Shown: positions 1 through 5,416 of the stretch, piece after piece
How positions within the stretch are numbered: position 1 is the first letter of the stretch
How the letters are laid out: every line of letters begins with the position of its first letter
NCBI GenBank assembly: GCA_003526065.1
Contig: DQBD01000127.1
Location: forward strand, 499 to 5,914
Origin: Gammaproteobacteria bacterium
GTDB lineage: Bacteria; Pseudomonadota; Gammaproteobacteria; Immundisolibacterales; Immundisolibacteraceae
Direction: 5' to 3'
DNA length: 5,416 nucleotides
The notes under the pieces: model-generated
The model's input: the letters and a program-made list of their open reading frames with translations, nothing else
The model's database searches: none
What the model was told of the DNA's origin: nothing
Translations under genes and position numbers: made by a program

Positions 1-512
1 CCGGCCAGCACCCAGCGCTCGATGCCCAGCTCGTTCATGAAGTAGTCGACCGCCGGAATGGCCTGCTGGTTGGGCGCGGCGCCGGTGTAGAACACATTCT
101 TGGACGACTCCTCGCCCTCGTACTGCACCGGGTAGAACAGCAGCCCGTTCAGCTCCTCGAACACCGGCAGCACGGACTTGCGCGACACCGAGGTCCAGCA
201 GCCGAACACCACGTCGACCTGCTCCTTGCTGAGCAGTTCGCGCGCCTTCTCGGCGAACAGCGGCCAGTTGGAGGCCGGGTCCACCACCACCGCCTCGAGC
301 GGCTTGCCGAGCACGCCGCCCTTCTTGTTCTGCTCGTCCACCAGCATCAGCACGGTGTCCTTGAGCGTGGTCTCGGAAATGGCCATGGTGCCGGACAGCG
401 AGTGCAGCACACCCACCTTGATGGTGTCGGCGGCCTGCGCCATGCCGGCCAGCAAGGCGCCCGTGGCGGCCAGGGCCAGTCGCCGGGCAAACGAAGTCAT
501 GCGATCAGTCAT
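1..512 (-). CDS. urtA: Urea ABC transporter substrate-binding protein UrtA (N-terminal 170 codons; 3' end beyond window)
   Basis: UrtA is the periplasmic binding protein that captures urea and delivers it to the UrtBCDE inner-membrane ABC transporter. The visible part begins with a Sec signal peptide: Arg residues at 4, 10 and 11, a hydrophobic run, and likely cleavage after AQA at residues 26-28. The mature chain starts [20 protein letters not shown] (28-47), the hallmark opening of the UrtA/AmiC-like branch of the leucine-binding fold. [13 protein letters not shown] (78-90), [14 protein letters not shown] (103-116), [12 protein letters not shown] (126-137) and TGAAPNQQ (143-150) are also typical of UrtA. 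The start at 512 is preceded by AGGAG (525-521) with 8 nt spacing; a second ATG at residue 5 is less well placed. It follows the porin gene by 27 bp and probably shares its transcript. urtBCDE would be expected to the left. The full family length is about 400-430 residues, so more than half is missing only because the window ends. Confidence 0.95.
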   Translation of the reverse strand, partial: MTDRMTSFARRLALAATGALLAGMAQAADTIKVGVLHSLSGTMAISETTLKDTVLMLVDEQNKKGGVLGKPLEAVVVDPASNWPLFAEKARELLSKEQVDVVFGCWTSVSRKSVLPVFEELNGLLFYPVQYEGEESSKNVFYTGAAPNQQAIPAVDYFMNELGIERWVLA

Positions 513-539
513 GCGAAATTCTCCTGTGATCCGGGGGGC

Positions 540-1661
540 TCAGATCTGCAGCTGCACGCCGAGGATGAAAAAGTCGGTGCTGTCGGCACCGTCGTAGTCG
601 TCGGCGCCGTAGGTGGCGATGACCTTGGCGTTCTGGCCGTCGATGATGTAGCCGAGACCCACTTCCCAGCGGTCGTGATCCGGCGCGTTGTCGTCGTCCA
701 CCTGCTGGAAGCGCACATGCGGCTGCAGCTTGCCGACGCCGTAGGTCTGCGGTGTCAGGAAGCTGGCCAGCACGAAGTAGCCGCTGCCCTGGTAGCCGAA
801 GGCCGGCATCTGGTCGTCGTGGTCGTAGTCGTAGTAGGCGCCTTCCAGGCTCACCGCACCGCCGTCGCCGACCTTCTTCTCCAGCAGCACGTCCACGTTC
901 CAGCCGAAGAAATCCCCCGGCGACGCCAAGGTGCCGGTGCCGTCGGACTGGTACTGGGCGGCGACACCGAAGGTCAGGATGTCCTTCGCGCCGAAATAGG
1001 AGCTGGTGGTGTAGAAGCCCGGCTCCGGATCCCACAGTGCCCACTGCAGACGCCCGGCGAACAGCAGGTTGTCGTCCTGGTTGGGGTTGTTCAGCGAGTT
1101 GATGCCGGAATACGACGTGTCCATGCCGTCGTAGACGCCAAGCGCATAGCCGAACACGCCACCGTCGATGGAACCGTTCACGGAGACACCCTCGTCGCGA
1201 CCGGCGAAGATGGCCGGATAGGCCTGCGCGATCGGGAAGGTCCAGGCGTTCAGGTAGTACGGGCCGTCCAGGTTGGCGCGGTCCGACGGCGGCAGATGAC
1301 GCCCCATCCAGATGTTGAACTCGGGCGCGAAGGTGAACTTGGCGATCGCATCCAGCATGCGAACGTCGTCGTCATCGCCGGTGTCGTACCGCTCGGTGTT
1401 GAACTCCAGCATGATGTATTCATGCAGCTGGGCGTTCAGGTACAGGCGGATGCTGTCAACCGTGAAGTCGTTCGAGCGCCCGTCGTCCGGCGCCGCGTCC
1501 TCCACCGAACTGAAACTGGTGCGCAGACCGGCGCCCACCGACACCCACTTGGTGTCGTCGATCTCGATCTTGGCGCCGGCATTGGCGGTGTCGGCGGCCA
1601 ATAGGCCCACGCTGGCGGTCGCGGCCAGCAGTGTTGTTCTTGCGAAATGCTTCACAGGCAT
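540..1661 (-). CDS. Outer-membrane porin-like beta-barrel protein, candidate urea/amide porin (FmdC-like)
   Basis: This 373-residue protein carries a clear signal peptide: MPVKHFART, a hydrophobic stretch at 10-23, and cleavage after ANA at 26-28, with no lipobox Cys. The mature chain shows alternating polar/hydrophobic strands rich in Tyr, Phe, Trp and Gly, separated by acidic turns. Examples are DDDD in residues 70-85 and the Asp-rich loops near the C-terminus. It ends in an amphipathic strand, FFILGVQLQI. These traits and the size fit a monomer of a 16-strand-type porin. The last residue is Ile rather than the usual Phe/Tyr/Trp. By family knowledge, the Methylophilus methylotrophus fmd cluster places the porin FmdC just before FmdD, an amide/urea-binding protein like UrtA; the same order occurs here, so urea or short-amide passage across the outer membrane is the likely role (inference). 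The start has AGGGAG at 1674-1669, 7 nt upstream. It is the first gene after the sigma-54/NtrC control region. A generic anion or phosphate-type porin cannot be excluded. Confidence 0.72.
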   Translation of the reverse strand: MPVKHFARTTLLAATASVGLLAADTANAGAKIEIDDTKWVSVGAGLRTSFSSVEDAAPDDGRSNDFTVDSIRLYLNAQLHEYIMLEFNTERYDTGDDDDVRMLDAIAKFTFAPEFNIWMGRHLPPSDRANLDGPYYLNAWTFPIAQAYPAIFAGRDEGVSVNGSIDGGVFGYALGVYDGMDTSYSGINSLNNPNQDDNLLFAGRLQWALWDPEPGFYTTSSYFGAKDILTFGVAAQYQSDGTGTLASPGDFFGWNVDVLLEKKVGDGGAVSLEGAYYDYDHDDQMPAFGYQGSGYFVLASFLTPQTYGVGKLQPHVRFQQVDDDNAPDHDRWEVGLGYIIDGQNAKVIATYGADDYDGADSTDFFILGVQLQI

Positions 1662-1715
1662 GCCCGTGCTCCCTGAAAGTTAAGCGATGCCTCCTCCCGA
1701 ATGGCGGTGTTCGAT

Positions 1716-1732
1716 TAGCAACCACCATGCCA
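1716..1732 (-). promoter_or_regulatory. Sigma-54 (RpoN) -24/-12 promoter for the porin-urtA operon
   Basis: Read on the minus strand, the site is TGGCATG-GTGG-TTGCTA. It matches the sigma-54 consensus TGGCACG-N4-TTGCW at all but one position (T for C), with exactly 10 nt between the invariant GG and GC. The C of the -12 GC is at 1718, predicting transcription from about 1706 and a 45-nt leader before the porin ATG at 1661. An NtrC-like dyad lies about 100 bp upstream. Position, orientation and enhancer make a chance match unlikely. Confidence 0.8.
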
Positions 1733-1796
1733 TGCAGCGCGCGACCCGCTGTGCAATGGCAATCCCCCAGTAACGCACTCGACATCGACCGGCATG

Positions 1797-1813
1797 TGCA
1801 CCGCCCTGGTGCG
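1797..1813. promoter_or_regulatory. NtrC-type enhancer dyad upstream of the porin-urtA promoter
   Basis: On the plus strand the site is TGCACCGCCCTGGTGCG. The arms GCACC and GGTGC are a perfect inverted repeat around 5 nt. It agrees with the enterobacterial NtrC consensus TGCACYA-N3-TRGTGCA at 12 of 14 defined positions. Its centre (1805) is about -99 from the predicted sigma-54 start site, in the usual range for NtrC enhancers. It lies about 40 bp past the ureG stop codon. A further isolated half-site, GCACT at 1775-1779, is too weak to call. The implied control is activation under nitrogen limitation by phosphorylated NtrC. Confidence 0.7.
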
Positions 1814-1851
1814 CACAACGCCCCTTCGGCGCCGCGCCGGCCCAAAGCGGT

Positions 1852-2475
<624 letters not shown>

Positions 2476-2490
2476 GCGTATCTCCTGAAT

Positions 2491-3198
2491 TCAAGATCGA
2501 AAAAGACGGCTGTACTGGGTCTCGTGCCGGCAGCTGGCGATGGCCAGCGCCGGCGCCGCCGCTCCGATGTCGGCATCGGCCACGGCCAGCCCGCTCGCCA
2601 CCACCGCCGGAATATCCTGGGCCAGCTCATACAGCAGGCGCTGCGCGGCCGTATGGCCCAGCGGTACCGCCCGCACCGCCGCGCTGACCTGTGCCTCCAG
2701 CCAGGCCCACAGGCAGGCCTGCGCCGCCGTGGGCGGGGCAATGCGAAAACGTGTGGCAGCCAGGGCAAACAGGGCCAGCGCGGTGCGCTGCGGCAGGTCG
2801 ACCCAGGTGCGTGCGTCATCGAGATCCAGGTCGCCCAGCAGCACCGCCCAGGCGCTGGCCAGCGCGCGTTCCTGGGCGCGCAGTTCCGCGGTGTCGCGCA
2901 TCGCCAGCAGCAGCCCGGACCAGTGCATTGCCGCGTCCCGGTCCTCGGCCGAAAAGGCTGCCATCAGCCGTGCCAGCAGGGGCACTTCCACCCGCGCCAG
3001 GCTGTGCTGCAGCTGACCGCCGATCCACGCCGCCGCCTGTGGCAGGTCGCCGACCCACCCCAGCTCGACCGCGGTTTCCAGGCCCTGTGAATACGCAAAG
3101 GCGCCCACCGGCAGGGTGGCGCTGGTCAGTTGGCGCAGCCGCAGGTCGGCCAGCGCACCATCAGTGGGCGTGCGTGTGTCCATGGCCGGCCGCCGCAT
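2491..3198 (-). CDS. ureF: Urease accessory protein UreF
   Basis: UreF is the helical cytoplasmic scaffold and GTPase regulator that joins UreD/UreH and UreG in the urease activation complex. The conserved LPVGAFAYSQGLE lies at residues 29-41. It is followed by the helical body with DTAELRAQERALASAW, then the C-terminal signature PLGHTAAQRLLYELAQDIP and the terminal HETQYSRLFRS. At 235 residues it is of normal length. I chose the ATG at 3198 because GGAGG sits 9 nt upstream (3212-3208). The alternative ATG at 3183 (230 residues, MDTRTPTDG) has no Shine-Dalgarno of its own, but either start leaves the conserved core intact. The gene overlaps the end of ureE by 38 nt (23 nt with the later start), which suggests translational coupling, and it ends 15 bp before ureG. 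Confidence 0.96.
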   Translation of the reverse strand: MRRPAMDTRTPTDGALADLRLRQLTSATLPVGAFAYSQGLETAVELGWVGDLPQAAAWIGGQLQHSLARVEVPLLARLMAAFSAEDRDAAMHWSGLLLAMRDTAELRAQERALASAWAVLLGDLDLDDARTWVDLPQRTALALFALAATRFRIAPPTAAQACLWAWLEAQVSAAVRAVPLGHTAAQRLLYELAQDIPAVVASGLAVADADIGAAAPALAIASCRHETQYSRLFRS

Positions 3199-3607
3199 AG
3201 GCGCCCGCCTCCGGCTCGAACGGCGACTCGCCGACCGCCACCTGCAGGCCGAGCCCACGCAGCATGTCGTCGAGCACGTGGTCGTGCAGGTAACGCAGCC
3301 AGCCGTCGCCCAGCTGCACCGCCACATGCCGGTTGCCCAGGTGATAGGCGGCACGCAGCACCAGCAGCGGCGTGTCGGCGGTGGCGGTGGACACCGCCTC
3401 GCTGGCGGACCGCACCACCACGGTGGCACCCCCGGGCCCGCCGAGCACGTCGCCGCCGCGCAGCACGGTGCCGCGCGGCAAGGCCAGCAACGCGGGCAGG
3501 CCACTGTCCAGGCGCACGCGCTGGCGCGAACGCACGCGCCGGTCGAAGCTAAGGGTCAGCGAATCGGCGCCGGTGGCACCGGTCAGAACGTGGTCGAACA
3601 CCTGCAT
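3161..3607 (-). CDS. ureE: Urease accessory nickel metallochaperone UreE
   Basis: UreE is a dimeric metallochaperone that delivers Ni(II) to UreG and the urease maturation complex. The 148-residue protein has the N-terminal peptide-binding-like domain with LPRGTVLRGGDVL (43-55). The metal-binding domain follows, with AYHLGNRHVAVQ (87-98) and LHDHVLDDML (107-116). His94, His108 and His110 correspond to the nickel site described in Klebsiella UreE. FEPEAGAY (130-137) is also conserved. The tail is a short His-rich GHGHTHAH (141-148), much smaller than the 10-His tail of Klebsiella. The ATG at 3607 has only a weak GAG (3618-3616) in front of it, and a predicted sigma-54 start site falls only a few bases upstream. 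The preceding gene is an M42 peptidase rather than ureC, which is unusual. The end overlaps ureF. Confidence 0.96.
   Translation of the reverse strand: MQVFDHVLTGATGADSLTLSFDRRVRSRQRVRLDSGLPALLALPRGTVLRGGDVLGGPGGATVVVRSASEAVSTATADTPLLVLRAAYHLGNRHVAVQLGDGWLRYLHDHVLDDMLRGLGLQVAVGESPFEPEAGAYAAAGHGHTHAH
3208..3212 (-). promoter_or_regulatory. Ribosome binding site that decides the ureF start
   Basis: GGAGG on the minus strand, inside the 3' part of ureE, sits 9 nt before the ATG at 3198 but 24 nt before the ATG at 3183. This spacing favours the 3198 start for ureF. It shows that ureF translation starts from within ureE. Confidence 0.6.
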
Positions 3608-3619
3608 GACTGGATCTCA

Positions 3620-3635
3620 AGCAACTCTCGGGCCA
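3620..3635 (-). promoter_or_regulatory. Sigma-54 (RpoN) -24/-12 promoter-like element before ureE
   Basis: On the minus strand the site is TGGCCCG-AGAG-TTGCT. It differs from TGGCACG-N4-TTGCW at one position (C for A) and has the required 10 nt between GG and GC. It lies in the 43-bp gap between the M42 peptidase stop and ureE, in the right orientation. The -12 C is at 3621, so the start site would be near 3609, only about 2 nt from the ureE ATG at 3607. That implies an almost leaderless message or a slightly shifted start. No complete NtrC dyad was found upstream, only a GGTGC/GCACC half-site at 3646-3650. Confidence 0.55.
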
Positions 3636-3650
3636 GCCAAGTATCGGTGC

Positions 3651-4760
3651 TCACTGCGGCTGGATCGGGAAACCATCCTGCGGCCCCAGTGCCTCGCGCT
3701 CGCGCTGGAACATGGCGCCACTTTGTACGTACACGCTCAGCAGGCCTATCAGCGACTCGAGCGCATTCCAATGGATGCGTTCCCAGCCGTGCGAGCCGTC
3801 GATGCCGAAGCACACCAGGGCGGTGCGCAGGTCGTGCCCGGCCTGCAGCGCGGCGGCAATGTCCGAGCGGTAGTAGCGGAACACGTCGCGCTGGTGCGCG
3901 ATGCCGAACTCCTTGCACAGCAGCAGCAGGCGCCGGGTGAGGTGGTAGTCGAACGGCCCGGACGAGTCGGCCATGGCGATGGTCGCGCCGTATTCGGCCG
4001 AGTTCTGCCCCGGTGCGGTGGTGCCGTTGTCGATGGCCACCATCTCGGCCACCGTGTCCGGCAGCACGGCCGATGCACCGACGCCGACCTCCTCCAGAAT
4101 GGTGAACAGGAAGTAGACATCGCTGGGCAGCGTCGGCCGCGTGTCGTGCAGCGCCTTGAGCGTGCCCAGCGCCACTGCCACACCGGCCTTGTCGTCGAGG
4201 TGGCGGGAGTTGATGAAGCCGTTGTCCGACAGCTCGGGATTGGCATCAACCGCCACGAAATCACCAACGTAGATGCCAAGCTTCATCAAGTCTTCAATAC
4301 CGCCAAGCGGCTCGTCGAGACGCAACTCCAGGTTGTTCCACGCCGACGGTTGACTGTCGACCTCCGGCCCGAAGGTATGACCGGATGCCTTCAGCGGCAG
4401 CAAACTGCCCCGATGCGATCCCCCATCGGTGAACAGCGTCACGCGTGCCCCTTCGGCGAAACGGGCATTCCAGTGGCCCACCGGCACCACCTCCAGGCGC
4501 CCGTTGGGCTTGAGTGCCTTCACTTGCGCGCCGAGCGTGTCCAGGTGGCTGACGATGGCGCGCGCCGGTGCACGTGCCGCGCCACGCACGGTGGCCCGAA
4601 TGGCACCCAGGCGTGTCAGCTCGAACGGCACACCCAGGCGCTTGAGCTCCTCGCACACCACGTGCACCACCCGGTCCGTGTAACCGGACGGACTGGGCGT
4701 GTGCAGCAGTTTCATCAGGATATCCAGCACATAGCGCTGGTCGATGGGGAGGACTCTCAT
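3651..4760 (-). CDS. M42-family metallopeptidase of the NAGGN osmoprotectant cassette
   Basis: This is a co-catalytic zinc/cobalt aminopeptidase-fold protein (M42, glutamyl aminopeptidase/TET type) of the subfamily that accompanies N-acetylglutaminylglutamine amide (NAGGN) synthesis genes. Its exact substrate in that pathway is not established. All expected metal and catalytic residues are visible with family spacing: His72 in SHLDTLGA, Asp189 in RHLDDKAG, the catalytic Glu223 and ligand Glu224 in ILEEVGVG, Asp244 in AIDNGT, and His324 in DGSHGWERIHW. The N-terminus (LPIDQRYVLDILMKLLHTPS) and the 369-residue length fit the family. No signal peptide is present, so it is cytoplasmic. The ATG at 4760 lacks a good Shine-Dalgarno; it lies 14 bp after the upstream gene's stop, consistent with coupled translation in the usual ngg-peptidase order. 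The gene looks intact although the upstream ngg part is truncated. Confidence 0.92.
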   Translation of the reverse strand: MRVLPIDQRYVLDILMKLLHTPSPSGYTDRVVHVVCEELKRLGVPFELTRLGAIRATVRGAARAPARAIVSHLDTLGAQVKALKPNGRLEVVPVGHWNARFAEGARVTLFTDGGSHRGSLLPLKASGHTFGPEVDSQPSAWNNLELRLDEPLGGIEDLMKLGIYVGDFVAVDANPELSDNGFINSRHLDDKAGVAVALGTLKALHDTRPTLPSDVYFLFTILEEVGVGASAVLPDTVAEMVAIDNGTTAPGQNSAEYGATIAMADSSGPFDYHLTRRLLLLCKEFGIAHQRDVFRYYRSDIAAALQAGHDLRTALVCFGIDGSHGWERIHWNALESLIGLLSVYVQSGAMFQREREALGPQDGFPIQPQ

Positions 4761-4774
4761 GGCGATGACGTTTT

Positions 4775-5416
4775 TCAGATCGCCGGCAGGCGGCGAGTAA
4801 TGGGGAACAACAGGTCCACGAAGCGCTGCGCGGTCGGCTGCGGCTCGTGATTGGCCAGTCCGGGGCGCTCGTTGGCTTCGATGATCACATGCTCGGGCCG
4901 ATCCGGCGCGGTCACCAGGAAATCGAGACCCACCACCGGAATGTTCAACGCCCTCGCCGCCTGCACCGCGGCGTCCGCCAGGGTCGGATGCAGGCTGTCG
5001 GTCACGTCATGCAAGGTCCCGCCGGTATGCAGGTTGGCCGTCTTTCGCACCTGCAGGCTGACGCCGCTGGGCAACACCTGGTCCAGCTCGTAGCCTGCCA
5101 GACGCACGCAACGGGCGGTTTCGTCGTCCAGCGGGATGTGGCTCTCGCCGGCACTGGCGGCCAGCCTCGGGTCGAGGCCGATCCAGCCCGCGCCGGGCAG
5201 ATAGACCTCGGCCCAGGCGTGCAGATCGGTGAAGTCGTGGTCGGTGCCCTTCGGACCGTCCAGTGCTTCCAGATCGGGCTTCAACTGGATCAGGTAGCCG
5301 GACACAAAGCGCGCCGCCAGGCCCAGGTGTCGAAGGGTCTGCACCAGCAGCCAGGCGGAATCCCGGCAAGAACCGGATCCTTTCTCCAGGGTTTCCTCCG
5401 GCGTCTGCACACCGGG
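4775..5416 (-). CDS. Hybrid gene: transglutaminase-like core joined in frame to C-terminal ATP-grasp part of N-acetylglutaminylglutamine synthetase (5' end beyond window)
   Basis: The frame is open to the right edge and gives 213 visible residues. Residues 1-83 match the transglutaminase-like domain found at the N-terminus of large DUF2126-type proteins: [10 protein letters not shown] (1-10), [10 protein letters not shown] with catalytic Cys17, [10 protein letters not shown] (36-45), [15 protein letters not shown] with His66, and GLDP with Asp82. The triad is complete. From about residue 84 the chain is instead the end of the NAGGN synthetase (Ngg) ATP-grasp domain, related to cyanophycin synthetase: [11 protein letters not shown] (90-100), [18 protein letters not shown] (123-140), VVGLDFLV (161-168) and [19 protein letters not shown] (178-196). 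Ngg normally has an N-terminal GNAT acetyltransferase domain and a whole ATP-grasp; both the GNAT domain and the first ATP-grasp half are missing. The DUF2126 remainder is also missing. The join is at about 5165-5170. It could be a deletion fusion, a nonfunctional remnant, or a misassembly. It ends 14 bp before the M42 gene, the normal ngg neighbour. Confidence 0.85.
   Translation of the reverse strand, partial: PGVQTPEETLEKGSGSCRDSAWLLVQTLRHLGLAARFVSGYLIQLKPDLEALDGPKGTDHDFTDLHAWAEVYLPGAGWIGLDPRLAASAGESHIPLDDETARCVRLAGYELDQVLPSGVSLQVRKTANLHTGGTLHDVTDSLHPTLADAAVQAARALNIPVVGLDFLVTAPDRPEHVIIEANERPGLANHEPQPTAQRFVDLLFPITRRLPAI

Noticed and set aside
402..1604. 400-codon open frame on the plus strand opposite the porin gene
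   Set aside because: Its translation is low-complexity Val/Arg/Gly-rich sequence with no recognisable domain, and it lies antisense to a gene with a signal peptide, barrel pattern and good ribosome binding site. Long antisense frames are expected in high-GC DNA.
1739..1755. Second NtrC site around GTGCA at 1751-1755
   Set aside because: Only one half-site agrees with the consensus; the other arm mismatches at most positions.
1816..1845. GC-rich inverted repeat just after ureG as a possible terminator
   Set aside because: The stem around 1828-1840 (GGCGC/GCGCC) leaves a loop of only about one base and no T-run follows on the minus strand, so it does not qualify as an intrinsic terminator.
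3199..3504. N-terminal extension of ureF up to 3504
   Set aside because: The extra 102 codons are the off-frame reading of ureE (Cys/Arg/Pro-rich, no UreF similarity); the conserved UreF start region begins after 3198.
3372..4850. 492-codon open frame on the plus strand opposite the M42 peptidase and ureE
   Set aside because: It spans the antisense of two well-identified genes and both their boundaries, and its product has no family features. It is a GC-driven shadow.

Overview
The window is a compact, high-GC stretch of bacterial chromosome. Every gene I can support lies on the minus strand, so it is read from right to left. Protein families, GC-rich third positions and the urease/urea gene content point to a proteobacterium, probably a gammaproteobacterium. 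The NAGGN osmolyte genes and a very acidic outer-membrane protein suggest a halotolerant one. The lineage is inference.

Right end (5416 to 3651): an open reading frame that enters from beyond the window encodes the core of a transglutaminase-like protein (Cys-His-Asp triad all present). It then passes in frame into the C-terminal part of the ATP-grasp domain of N-acetylglutaminylglutamine synthetase (Ngg). It is followed after 14 bp by an intact M42-family metallopeptidase of the type found in the NAGGN (N-acetylglutaminylglutamine amide) osmoprotectant cassette. The hybrid gene is the oddest object here: a gene fusion by deletion, a remnant, or an assembly chimera.

Middle (3607 to 1852): ureE, ureF and ureG, the nickel-delivery and GTPase accessory genes for urease maturation, are tightly packed. 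ureE and ureF overlap. The urease structural genes, normally upstream of ureE, are absent; the NAGGN peptidase is there instead. The 43-bp gap before ureE holds a good sigma-54 (RpoN) promoter match.

Left end (1851 to 1): a 190-bp regulatory region contains a sigma-54 -24/-12 element and, about 100 bp upstream of its predicted start site, an NtrC-type dyad. Downstream are an outer-membrane porin-like gene and the first 170 codons of urtA, the periplasmic binding protein of the urea ABC transporter. Porin plus UrtA resembles the FmdC-FmdD arrangement for amide/urea uptake in Methylophilus.

Together these genes suggest a nitrogen-starvation-controlled urea uptake and urease-maturation locus (porin, UrtA, then UreE/F/G acting on apo-urease) abutting the end of a compatible-solute cassette whose synthetase is rearranged. 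No RNA gene, CRISPR array, insertion sequence or convincing terminator was seen. No gene-free stretch exceeds 300 bases.
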